DNA from: Peromyscus leucopus | Lineage: Eukaryota > Chordata > Mammalia > Rodentia > Cricetidae | Direction: 5' to 3' | NCBI RefSeq assembly: GCF_004664715.2 | Contig: NC_051084.1 | Coordinates: forward strand, 63,229,334-63,293,333 | DNA: 64,000 nt | Shown here: positions 33,500 to 44,089 of the stretch, in pieces | Layout of the letters: every line of letters begins with the position of its first letter | Position numbering within the stretch: position 1 is the stretch's first letter | Made by a program: the position numbers and the translations under genes | The notes under the pieces: generated by a model | Seen by the model: only the letters and a program-made list of their open reading frames with translations | What the model was told of the DNA's origin: nothing | Databases searched by the model: none

Positions 33500-33625
33500 T
33501 GTGTGTGACTCGACTTCCTCAAAGACAAAAATGGAGCTAATGTTAGTACCTGCCGCAAAGACTTGTTATGAGAAATGCCCAAGCTAACACCAATATGTCA
33601 AGTACTTAGCAAATGTTGAAATGTT
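33500..33625 (+). mobile_element. MIR SINE relic
   Basis: 'cttcctcaaagacaaaaatg', 'gctaatgttagtacctgccg', 'gacttgttatgagaaatgcc' and 'gtcaagtacttagcaaatgt' follow the MIR core and 3' part in order. Confidence 0.65.
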
Positions 33626-34069
33626 GACTCTGACCTTCTCACACCTCAGTACTCTGGCACTGCTGCTGTCCCCCATAAGGTGGAATTTTAGAAGCTAAAA
33701 TACAAAGAGGCTGTGCTATTCAAAAGGCGGGTACTTTTTTATATCGTAAAACTAAAGATTAGAGATGTTTAACTCTCCTAACGTTAGGAACAGACTTGGT
33801 ATTACAAATGAATTCTCTTGCAGAGTGTGTGAGATTTCAGTGGGTTGATGGTGAGGACTGGATCAGGGCTTCTCATTTTCTTCTGCCTTTCTGCAGAGTG
33901 TAGCGGCTCACAGCCCTGGGCAACACAGAATTGGAGTTTTAATATTGTCGGTCAGTTTCACATATGCGGTGACAACCTCTGTCAATACTCTAAGTTATTT
34001 CAAAGGTATCTTTCTTATTTTATTATTGTTATTCTATTATCATTATTTATCATATCACTATTGTTGTTG

Positions 34070-34216
34070 TTGTTTTCAAGACAGGGTTTCTTCATGTAGC
34101 CCTTGCTGTCCTGGAACTCACTTTGTAGACTAGGTTGGCCTCAAACTCTTAGAGATCTGCCCTGTCCTCTCTGCCTTCCAAGAGCTGGAATTAAGGGCAA
34201 GCAACATCATGTTGGA
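34070..34216 (-). mobile_element. B1 SINE (antisense)
   Basis: 'caagacagggtttcttcatg', 'ctggaactcactttgtagac', 'ttggcctcaaactctta' and a worn head 'aagcaacatcatgttgga'. Last clear SINE before a long SINE-poor stretch. Confidence 0.85.
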
Positions 34217-34975
34217 CTTTTTATTATTCTTACTAATTTTTAGTTAGCGTATAAAATAATGGTTTCATATACTTACATCACTGTATTTGGCTCATATTTA
34301 CCCCCTCCCCACCACACCATGTACTGTGGTCCAAGAGATAGTTCATGTTCTAACTTAGGTGAAATAAATCATCAGTTACTTTTTAAATTTTACGTGGAAA
34401 AAAAAATCAAATGGAGTTCTAGTTTACCGAATGAAGCAAGTCTATGCAGTGCAGCATTTTCTGCATAATTCGGTTCTGATTGACAAATCTTAGTGACTGC
34501 TTGGCTGTGCTTGAGGTCTTTAAAAGACTTGTTTCTTACAAACACAACACAAGAACTACTTACTGCTGCTTTATCCAGCTTCTGCCACAGGAAAACATCA
34601 TCGGCTTTCTCCGCTGTTCCCACCTAACATTTAAAGACTCAGGAAGGCGGCACATGCTCCATTCATTTGTAAACTACCCATCAGACCCTTTAAATTAGTT
34701 TTCTGTAAAAACGTCAAGAAGAGCTTATTATGACTTTAATAGAAAGGTAAATCAATCATTTGATAAAGTCATCTGTCATACTATCAACTAATAATTGATA
34801 TACAGCTTGACATTCTGATTTTAATCCTTAGGGAAGAGTTAGAAATAATGTAAACAAAATATGCATATTTAAATTGGCAGTTGACAATAAATGTGGATGT
34901 TGCAGCTTGAGAAATGGGCTTCTAGAAAAAAATAAAGCAAGGTAGATTGCTATGTGGGAATAATTATGTCGTGTA

Positions 34976-34989
34976 ATTTGCATGCAAAT
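34976..34989. promoter_or_regulatory. Palindromic POU octamer pair
   Basis: 'ATTTGCATGCAAAT' is a perfect 14-bp palindrome made of the octamer ATGCAAAT and its reverse complement overlapping by two bases. Octamers are bound by OCT/POU factors. Binding here is inferred from the motif. Confidence 0.5.
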
Positions 34990-35136
34990 ACACTTAAACT
35001 AAAGAAATAGTTCTAAATTATTCATTGCATAAAGTTGACTTTGTATTGCCATTATTCCTTACATAAAGTATGTACTATAAATCATGCTTTTAATGCAGAA
35101 GAGAATAGCTGAGGTGAAATACATTTTTTCTCCCAG

Positions 35137-35222
35137 ATGTACAAAATGCAATTGAATATTCCACGTTGAGAGAGGTAATTCTCAATTACAGCATATTGGA
35201 ATTACTGGATAATCCATTATAT
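35137..35222 (+). other. Exon-like segment (tentative)
   Basis: Preceded by 'attttttctcccag' (3' splice-site-like) and followed by GTAAGT (5' splice-site-like). One of the three frames is open over 28 codons (starting VQNAIEYSTLREVILNY). The chance of such an arrangement in AT-rich DNA is not small. Confidence 0.15.
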
Positions 35223-35344
35223 GTAAGTAGTTTAAGCAAAATGTGCCTCTTTACAACAAATTAACTTTTTCAATGGATGTATTTCTAGCCTTAGTGTAAA
35301 GTAATAACTATTTATTTATAAACTATAAAATATATAGCATAGTT

Positions 35345-35800
35345 ATGCCTACAGCACTCAGAAATCACCAGGCTATATATTCACTAAAGAGAAGTAATTA
35401 CTTTCCAGATATCTTGCCTCCAATCTTTTATTGACCCCCATAATGCAATTGCTATGCTTAATAGATTGATGCAGCTGTTTGTGTAATTCTCCTCACAACA
35501 TATGAATTTGCAGTGTAAGATCAGTGATAACTCAGGCAGGCACACTCGTTTAAAGCCAAGCCACAGACGCCTGCCTGGCATGGGGAAGTTTCAGTTGTTA
35601 GCCCCAAGGATGTAAAAGGGAACTGAGCAAAAAAAAAAACTATGAAATGTTTTTATGGTCATTTATGTGTGATTGTTGCTGCCAAGTGGTCTCGATGAGA
35701 AAGCATCATTTTAGAGGGGAGTCACTAAAACTTTACAAATTCTGATAGAGGAGATATTTGTTGAATTTGCATTTACACCTTATCAATGCCATAGAATCCT
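35345..35800. other. Candidate conserved non-coding element
   Basis: Repeat-free, with 'ataatgcaattgctatgctt', a CDX/HOX-like 'tttttatggtcatttatg' and a second octamer-like 'atttgcat'. Same character as the preceding element. Confidence 0.25.
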
Positions 35801-37831
35801 TATGAACCATCATAGGCAGGAAGTTATGGGAACAGCAAATGTGATGATAATGCAACAATCATGTCTCCTTCTTTTGGGGGCTGTGCTTTTAAATTTGTGT
35901 GCTCTGTATCATGTCACAAGTTTTTTTTTTCTGCCAATATATGTTTTATTTATTTATTTTTCTGAGAAGAGAAAAGTACCAGCATGAAATAAAAGTCTGA
36001 GTGCAAACTTCTTTAGAAAAGCAAGGAAATTTGGAAAGAAAATTTATTATGTGGATTTAAATTAAACTATAGGAGTTCAGGAAGGGTGATTGTTTTCCAT
36101 TCATATTGTAAACTCCAGATGTATTAAAATGATAAGCATTTGAGCATCTATCTGGTGTACATGTCTTCATATATAAGCATATATGTGATTGTAATGTTGT
36201 ACATACTTTCTGAGCAATTCAGGTGGAGGGATGAAAATAGACAAGAACCTGCTTAAAATGTATTTTGGAGTAAATATCTGTATTCACTTTACTATATTGA
36301 TTTGAATCAAAATCAACTAATTTTCTTTAGAAATGAGCTATACCTTTATTTTATTTATGTTTATAATTTTGCTATAGATGCAGAAGATATTCTGATAACA
36401 AAATATACTATTCTGATATAAACCACTTTCATGATAAATTACCAGTAGAAAGCAACCTTCCTACTCTTTTAGTGTTTTTGGGAGAAAAAAAGACAAATGA
36501 TTTAAGCAGAACCTTAAAAAATATATTGGTGCAGTGATTAAATCCTAAACTTTGATACACAACTATTCTAAAATTAGAGTGTGACTCTGGTCTAGAAAAC
36601 ACTAATCAGTGTTCTCTGCTTAGTATTAGCATCATATGGTAGCATCATTTTTTATTAACACAATACAAATATCCTGTACAGTGCTACCCCTTTCATTGCT
36701 TGAGGCTTTGGAATCAAATGTCACAGCAAATTTTACTTTCACTAATAGATTGAAAATTGTACATTACATCAGTAAGAGTGAACAGGATTGTGGTATTATG
36801 CCAAAGTGGCAAGAGCTGGCAGATACAACAGCACTGAAAACTACGTCTTAGTTATCCTTTGTCTCCAAACAATAGCGAAAGGGTAAGAACTGAAGGTGTG
36901 TGTTTTATTGCCTTTTAGGAGTAAAGTTCACCTTTCTCCAACTTCTCCATATGCGGTGTCAAAATATCACATTATACAGTTCACCGGAATTGCACTTATT
37001 GCTAAATACCCATTAGGCTCCCAAGAGATGCCTCACATTAATTGTTTAGTGAGAGCACCCTTAGGCTATCACCAGGGAAGCACATTAAATGCATAAGACC
37101 AGAAGTTGACGACGGAGATCCCCGTAGAACAAGACCCATCTACCAAACTCAAGACATCTCCAGGAAGCATCCGATAAAGCAATATTAAGAACCTTGTTTA
37201 TTTGGGGCCAGGTAGTTTTTCTTCTTTTTATTTCTAGGGTACAAACACGCATATTTTATGGGAGAACTAAGCAATGCTAGGAAGCGATTAGAAAAGGAAT
37301 GCTTGTAAATTGTAATTAGGATTAGTTGGTATGGGGTTGGTCCCGAGGACCCAATATAGTTTTCACACAGGCAAGGGATTGTGGAAGTTAAGAGATGAAG
37401 CAAATTACATACTTAATAATGTAATAATAAAGCAAAGGGGTGAAGGAGGCGAGTTTTTTGAAGTAAAGGAGAAGAATGTGGCTGGTAGAAAGTCTTAGGC
37501 TAACGGCCAAATGGGCTGAGAGAGAGAAAAAGTCAAACCACGGAGTGAGTGACAGTGGATTCTGGCAAAATATGTTTTCATGTCTGTCTGCCACATGCTA
37601 TCGAAAACCTTTCCCTTTCTGAATATAGCACAGATTTTTATCGCTCCTCTGTTTAATTACAATCGCTGCTGAAGCTATTGTACATCTATTATGCACTATT
37701 ATGTTTGTTTATTTCACATCATTGTGTTTAGAATGTTTCTAAAAAGGAAATGTAAGAAAGCAAACAAAATATGTGCTCAAATGTCTTAGAAGAAGAAAAA
37801 GAATTCTTTTCGTCTGCATTACTCAGAAAAT

Positions 37832-37851
37832 CCCACTAGAGGGGGCACTAG
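37832..37851 (+). promoter_or_regulatory. CTCF-like motif
   Basis: 'cccactagagggggcactag' matches the right half of the CTCF consensus (AGGGGGC.CTA) well and the left half poorly. It lies in repeat-free DNA. Confidence 0.35.
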
Positions 37852-38264
37852 TAAAACAAGAAAGGAGATTTTTTAACTTGCATTCTTTTCTTCAGGAGGT
37901 GAAAACACCTCGCCCTTCTCTCATATCAGGCCATAACAGGCCACCAGTGAAAGCAAAAATGAAGGGACCGTTAGGTATTTAACATGCTTACATTAAATTT
38001 CATTTACTTCTTTTTAATATGCCACAGCTAAGTAGCCCCCAAAGCAAAATGTCTTGGTTAAATATAAATAGAATTTCACGTGAATTTGTATTACAATGGG
38101 TGAAAGCCAAACTCAGAGAGATACTTTACTCACCAGACTTATTTTTAGTGAGTCCCGATTGTTCTGTAGGCACATGAATGATGAAGATCATTCTTACTGG
38201 TAAAACTGAATTTACCTGTTTTTGCTTTTAGTTTGCTGTTTCAATTATAGGAGGAAAGGATAAT

Positions 38265-38305
38265 AATAAAATAATAATAATAATATTAATAATAATAATA
38301 ATAAC
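38265..38305. repeat. (AAT)n microsatellite
   Basis: Imperfect AAT/ATA array. Confidence 0.9.
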
Positions 38306-38446
38306 AAAGCATCTCTTGTTAATACATCTCTATGAAGTGCAGAAATTTGCTAAGCATTATAAAATTAAATATAAGTATTGTTTTGATGCTGTATGTTATT
38401 GCTGTTACTTTTGTATTAAGTCATATTCATGAATGAAGCTTCTGGA

Positions 38447-38456
38447 GGGAGGGAGG

Positions 38457-38502
<46 letters not shown>
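38447..38502. repeat. (GGGA)n-(GA)n microsatellite
   Basis: Four GGGA units followed by about 19 GA units, all purine on the + strand. Confidence 0.95.
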
Positions 38503-38504
<2 letters not shown>

Positions 38505-38624
38505 GAGAGTGCACTAGTGCCTTACAATGTAGCATGCCAGAGGTAGCACCTGGTGTGAGGGGGTGACATCCTCAGAATTAAGGGCATATGCCAACAGGAG
38601 CCTTGACACAGCTGCCAGGAGCTT

Positions 38625-38775
38625 CACACAGTTGCTTCCTCATTTATAACACTGATGGAAAGTTTAATTGTCAAAACTTGTAAAATGCCATGTTGCATCA
38701 GATTAAATAAAACCACCTGTCCTAAATCCTCACCATAATGATTGGCAGAAGGTGTACTCAATAAATGTTAGTAAA
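38625..38775 (+). mobile_element. MIR-like relic
   Basis: 'gttgcttcctcatttataac' and the terminal 'ggtgtactcaataaatgtta' match the MIR core and 3' end. The middle is poor. Confidence 0.4.
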
Positions 38776-40381
38776 AATGGTTTTAAAAATAATTCTCATC
38801 CATTGGAACTATTCACTCCAGCACTGAGTATCTGTTCCAGTACGATTTGGGGCTGTCTAATGGCTTCTCTGTAGAACCCTGCTTCTTCCTAACTTGAAGA
38901 TTCTTTTTTGCCTCAACCCTTAATGTTTTTGTAATTTCTTTGGCTTTGTGTTAGTAGATCGTCATTTTTTGTAAAAATAAAGGTCAGATGTGTGCTTTAG
39001 AAAATTAAATGTTAATTTCCCTCACTACTTAATTTCTTTGTCACTTGAAAACGGCTCTGAGGAAAATAGCCATCATACGCTACTTATCAGAGTCATTGGA
39101 ACATATAATCGGAGTATGTTCCTAGGAATGACCTAGCACAGATGCCTCACACAAACAGAACCTGGTGCTTAGAAGAGTTTAGGGGCTGTCCGGAGCCACA
39201 GCCTGTGGAGGGAACACAGCCACTGTGGGATGCCCATTTCTCAGTCTTCCTCTACTGCAGCCTTTTGAAACTTAAATTGTAAGTTAATCATTTTCTTTTT
39301 AAATTTTCAGATGAAAACGAAATAGATTTTTGTGAGAAGAAAGATAGAAGGTGGCAACATGCCTCAGACTTAAACACTGGCACAGCACTTTAGGGTTTAT
39401 GAACTCCCGCTCTACAAAGTGATAACGCACAGCTTTAATGTTTCCTTACACTGTAAGATTTTTCTTCCTTATGCTTTTAACAACTTAGTTCAATCTACCT
39501 TCCTAATTCCTGTTCAGGGACAGGCTAGGGAGCTCGGTGCAAGTCAGTAAGCCAGCATGGGCACACCACAGCTGTTTGGAAAACATCTTCGAGAGTACCT
39601 TGCTCAGTAGTATTGTGTTACAGTCTTTTTTCCCCCTCCATTTTGCTGTTTTGTGACCTCAGGTTTGTAATGGACATGAAGAGTTGTGATGGCATTTGGT
39701 GCCTGGGGCAGTGTCACCAACACGCAGGGATCTCATGACACCACTATCTCTTTGATCCGAAAGAAACTAGTCAAAGAGGAGGGGTAGGAACATCCCTTTG
39801 ATCTCGAATTCCCTGTGGTCGGCCACTTTTCTCCAGCTCTATTTCAGAAACTTCCTACTGACTCTCTTGGGATGAGTTTGGGGGAACTAAAATTTCTGAC
39901 CTGTAAGAACTATGATATTGTTGTGGTCAACAGCCTTATTTTTTAGGTTCATGGTAATTAAAACTGACAAGTTCGGGGCCATTCCCTCTGTTATTTGTCT
40001 ATTCAAAAACACGATATATAAAAATATTCTTCCATTTCAAAGACTGTGTAACTACTTAGTAGGAGATGTGGAGGCAAAATTTAGCTTCTGTTAGCCAAAG
40101 TCCACTGCTTTCTCTCAACCATGAAACTTCCCAGAAAATAGTGATGATGTTTTTGTCAATATTCAAACAATGATTCATGTCTAATTGTTTTAATTGATTA
40201 TTTTTCCAAAATTATACCAAAAAGGGTGTTTTTGAGCTATTCCTTAATATCCAGGTGAATTGCCCAACTGATAGCAACAAAACATACTCAAAAGAATACT
40301 ATTTGTTTTCACAGGGAGGTTGTTGTGTGATTTGCTTAGGAATAATGGAAATGTTATTCTTATGTTATAAATTCTCCACAA

Positions 40382-40500
40382 GGGGCTGGGTATATAGCTC
40401 AGTCTGTAGAGTGTATGCTTATCATGCACAAAGCCCTGGGTTCAATCACCAGCATATATAGCTTGTGATGGTGCATACCCACAATCCCAACACTTTGCTA
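40382..40500 (+). mobile_element. ID/B4-type SINE with intact Pol III boxes
   Basis: 'ggggctgggtatatagctca' followed by a B box 'gggttcaatc' (40438-40447) and an A-box-like 'tagctcagtctg' (40395-40406), then a B1-like half 'gatggtgcatacccacaatc'. A tRNA-Ala-derived head, not a tRNA gene. Confidence 0.7.
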
Positions 40501-41255
40501 TGGCTGCATTATTTCAAAATTACTATGTGTTCAGTGTTTCAGCTTAATAAAGATGGTTAGCTCTATACAGCTAGAGATAGCAACCAGCACAGGGTACGAT
40601 TTTGGTGGCACTTCAAATGTTACATGTAGTTACATGTCTTTTGTAACTACTCTTCACTTTCTTTAAGTTGAGCATTTTTATTATTTCACAATTCCTTAGC
40701 TGACTTCAGAGCGGGGCACAGGGAGACACCTAATTGCCACATGATACATTTGGAGGTATTTGTCTGTCCAATACCAAGAGGTTGGGACTCATGTCATAGG
40801 ATCCTGAGTAATGGGCTGGAAGGGTGCATTCTGATGGGGAAAAGAAGTAAGAAGTTGAAAATAATAACCCAAGACAGGCAGAATATTGCATTGAGGCCAG
40901 CCAGGGGGCATCGTGAATCCAGTAGGCACCAGGGGTTGAAGGAAATATGTGTGTCACAAGGGATCAGGAAGCCGGGAACACAGAAGTGGAGCTTAGCGAT
41001 TAATGACCGACCAAACAAACCCTGGCCCTCATTTACTTCTTAATTTATGACGTAACTTTAGCACGTATGACGTATATTTCTGCTAGCCCGTGGTTCCACC
41101 ATGTCTCCTTAACACAGAGAAGCTGGCAGTTTGCTGCAAAGTAAAACATCCGAAAAGTAGGTGATGCTCCAACGCCGCAAGCAGAATCTGCTGTCTGTTT
41201 GCACCTTTGCCTCAGCCAGAGTCTCTTTCTGTCCCCTGGCTGTTTTGTTTTCCAG
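40501..41255. other. Unannotated, relatively GC-rich unique DNA
   Basis: Overlapping short frames on both strands. Two weak CTCF-like cores 'ccagggggca' (40901-40910) and 'caccaggggt' (about 40927-40936) lie in one orientation. No recognised repeat. Confidence 0.4.
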
Positions 41256-41340
41256 GGAACACCATCCTGATTAAAGAGCACAAGTGTTCGAGTGGGAATG
41301 GTGAACAGTTTCCACCCTCCACCCACACGATTGTCAACAG
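41256..41340 (+). other. Exon-like segment, candidate 85-bp exon
   Basis: A strong pyrimidine-rich 3' splice-site-like sequence ('cccctggctgttttgttttccag') ends at 41255, and CAG|GTACGT, a near-consensus donor, follows at 41340/41341. Exactly one frame is open (reads NTILIKEHKCSSGNGEQFPP then seven or eight more residues, phase 2 in / phase 1 out). I recognise no protein family. It could be an unannotated coding or lncRNA exon, or a pseudo-exon. Confidence 0.3.
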
Positions 41341-41731
41341 GTACGTGCACAGCATCTGTAACGGGAGAGCTGACAGGCTAGGAGCCAGCTGTGGCTCACA
41401 CTTGAAAATAATAATAATATCCACTTAGGGGTATGGAATTAGTTATCACTGCTGGTGGAAGTTTTGCCAAAGGCAAAAAAAAAAAAAAAAGAAGCATCGG
41501 ATGAATAATGTCCTCAGTTCACAGCCCGTCACATTCATGCACCGTGAGAGCCGATTAACTCGTTGACCAAGAATAAACAGTACTCTCGTTGTTACCATGA
41601 TGACTTTGCTCTTTAAAGACACCAACAAGTATAAAAATCAGAAAAATCGGGGCAGCCGATAGGGGTTTGAATGAGTAAATTTGCAAGAGAACTTCATGCA
41701 AAAGACCTATGTCTTAAGAGCCTTCCTTTCT
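41341..41731. other. Unannotated DNA
   Basis: Contains (AAT)3-4 and an A16 run (41476-41491). No repeat family recognised. Confidence 0.4.
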
Positions 41732-41734
41732 TCT

Positions 41735-41767
<33 letters not shown>

Positions 41768-41918
41768 GGTGTGTGTTTCGAGACAGGGTTTCTCTGTGTA
41801 GCTTTGCGCCTTTCCTGGAACTCACTTGGTAGCCCAGGCTGGCCTCGAACTCACAAAGATCCTCCTGGCTCTGCCTCCCGAGTGCTGGGATTAAAGGCGT
41901 GCGCCACCACTGCCCGGC
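41732..41918 (-). mobile_element. Young B1 SINE (antisense) with long poly-T
   Basis: About 28 T, then 'cgagacagggtttctctgtg', 'tttgcgcctttcctggaact' and 'gcgtgcgccaccactgcccg'. No duplication adjoins the poly-T; see findings for a distant 10-bp repeat. Confidence 0.93.
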
Positions 41919-42475
41919 TAAAAATCAGTAATTTTTTGAGGGTTCTCTGATCTTAATTTTGATTCTGAAAAGTTAGAATTACAGTGTTAGAGACATTAGT
42001 GCTAACATACACTCAGCTGTATTTTCTTCTTTTTCTCTCCTTTCCTTTATTTCTTTTCGTTTATCTTTCCTTGTCATTCTTCCTATATTTTGTTCTTTTT
42101 CCTTATTTTGTTTTCTTCTATTAGTCTTTTCTTCTTTCTATATGTTTACTAAAATGTCCCACATTTAGTATTTGGGACTTCCCAAATGATGAAGGCATAT
42201 ATAGTATCAAGGATGAAGATGTGAAATTAACTAGTAAAAGTCCCAATTTGCCAGGGGAAGTGGTCTATACTGTTGTGTCTGTGCTGGGGAGGTGAATGAA
42301 CGAGGCAGGACCAGAAGTCAGGCACAGTGTGGACTACTTGAGACCCAATCTCAAAAACATGTTCCATTTGCTGTGTTTTCCCAAAACGGTGTAAACATAC
42401 ATCTTCTAAAATTTAAAGGTAATCTAAAATATGAGACTTCACAGTTAGGAAATACTAGGTTTAAAACAGAAAATT
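41919..42475. other. Unannotated DNA with pyrimidine-rich part
   Basis: 42020-42135 is T/C-rich (imperfect TTTC/CTTT). 42270-42355 may be a worn B1-like sequence. Confidence 0.4.
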
Positions 42476-42476
42476 G

Positions 42477-42690
42477 GTGGCCATTGAGATGGTTTTGCAG
42501 ATAAAGTTGCCTGCTTCAAACCCCAAGAACTTGAGTTCATTCTACAGGACTCACATGGTGGAAGGAGAGAACTGACTTCTACAAGTTGCCCTCTTTACCT
42601 CCACAATGTGCTCCTACACAAGCGCACACAAGCCACATATTCACACCTGCATCTGCACACACATAAAATAAATAGAAAGGAATTTTTAAA
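42477..42690 (+). mobile_element. B3 SINE
   Basis: 'tggtggccattgagatggtt', 'gaacttgagttcattctaca', 'actgacttctacaagttgcc' and tail 'cacacacataaaataaatag'. Confidence 0.82.
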
Positions 42691-43411
42691 AATAATAAAA
42701 ATTTGCTATCTTATAAAAAAATCCTCCAGGTGAAATCAAATGAATGAATAACAATGGTATTTTAAAAACATTGTTTAATGTATATTTTTGGTATCTTTGT
42801 TCTGCATTTTATTGTGTTGGAAAATTCTTAACTTGTACAAGTTTTTGCCTTATAGCTAGAATTCCAGCATAATTTGATGAGAATATACAAAGTATTCATT
42901 AAGAATGTAATATACAATTAAAAACAGAACAAATTACCAAATATTAAATCCTAAAAATGGTGTTTGTAAGAAGTAACTTTAAAAAAGAAAGTAGTGAGAG
43001 CTTTCTAAATGGATGTAAGATTTAATACTAAGTCCTAAAGTCCAGAAACTTCTGGGAGCCCTAAGGGTTATAAAGTATATTTGGCATCGATAATTGAGGT
43101 TTGATGGCAGGTGGTTTAACTTATTTTTGCTATAAATATTCACATAATTTCCTATAGAAGCGTGAATGTGTCCCGTGATGATCTAACCTTCACAGGGGGT
43201 GTTCTATAGCATAATGTATATTATACTTTAAATTTTGCACTTATGAAATATAAAATCCCTCTTGCCCCAAGTTTGAGATAAAGGACTGTTTGACTATATT
43301 TCTAAAGTGGATCGTTACTCTTAGTTTGAACCTAAAGTGGAAAAAGAATACATTCATTCAAGGAAATTATGATTTTGGTTAATAAGAAAAAAAATTATGA
43401 GAGCTTATTTT
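42691..43411. other. Unannotated AT-rich DNA
   Basis: Nothing recognised. Confidence 0.5.
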
Positions 43412-43525
43412 CAGGTTAGAGAGACGGCACATAGGGTAGAGCACTTGCCAGGCAAGCCTGAAGTCCTGAGCTCAGTTACCTAGAACTGACATAAAGCCAG
43501 GTATAGTACTACAGGTTGCCCTTTG
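43412..43525 (+). mobile_element. B4 SINE 5' part
   Basis: 'aggttagagagacggcacat', 'agcacttgccaggcaagcct', 'gtcctgagctcagttaccta' and 'aaagccaggtatagtactac'. Stops within the B1-like half. Confidence 0.65.
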
Positions 43526-43579
43526 ACCTTCTCACGCACACTGTCATACACACTCCCCCACTGCTGTGTGATAAAACTT

Positions 43580-44075
43580 TTCTTGTGGAGATGTCAGTCA
43601 CAGATCTCCTCCTCACTCCAGATAGGGATCCCATGATAGACCGTAGTGCAGATACCACCCAAGTCCAACTTGATGAACCAATGAGTTTTATTGGGTTTAT
43701 TTACAGGTAGGAGTATGGGTGAGGGGCTGCTAACAGGAGAAGAAATGACATGAAGACAGCTGCATCACCAAAGCCCACCCCAGCATGGGTGGCAGCTCAC
43801 AAAAACTGGGAAGCCTGGAAGTATACTGTACAGCCTGCAGGTAGCTCCTTTCCAAGGCAGCTCAGCTGGTTTCTGCTTCTCCCAGCAGCTGGTCTGGGCT
43901 CAGAGTTGTCTTTGCAGCTTGCTTTCTTTGGTCAGTTTTGGGGACTTCCTGAAGCTGATTTGAGTTGTTTCCACGTACAAAGAGCTTCCTTGCAGGATAG
44001 AATGTTTCAATCTTGGAGGAAACTATTACATAACACCAACATGCACAGGGCATACACATATCGTGTCATCATCCG
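43580..44075. mobile_element. Rodent interspersed repeat, probably L1-derived
   Basis: 'ccacccaagtccaacttgat', 'aaccaatgagttttattggg', 'cagcatgggtggcagctcac' and 'gtacagcctgcaggtagctc' are familiar from many rodent loci. Family and strand uncertain. The 121-codon frame here is repeat-derived. Confidence 0.45.
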
Positions 44076-44089
44076 CAACACAACTCCTG

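Larger units (their letters stand above)
34690..35245. other. AT-rich candidate conserved non-coding element
   Basis: Dense in homeodomain/POU-like motifs: TAATTG, ATTTGCAT, 'ctcaattacag', 'ggataatcc'. Repeat-free. Contains an octamer palindrome and an exon-like segment. Confidence 0.35.
34217..40381. other. SINE/LINE-poor block
   Basis: About 6.2 kb without a B1, B2, B3, B4 or rodent L1 that I can recognise. Only an old MIR-like relic and simple repeats are present, whereas the rest of the window has roughly one SINE or LINE per 1-2 kb. Low insertion tolerance is one explanation. Sub-features are listed separately. Confidence 0.55.

Noticed and set aside
40382..40455. Possible tRNA gene
   Set aside because: The A and B boxes are present but the cloverleaf is not maintained and a B1-like half follows, so it is a tRNA-derived SINE.
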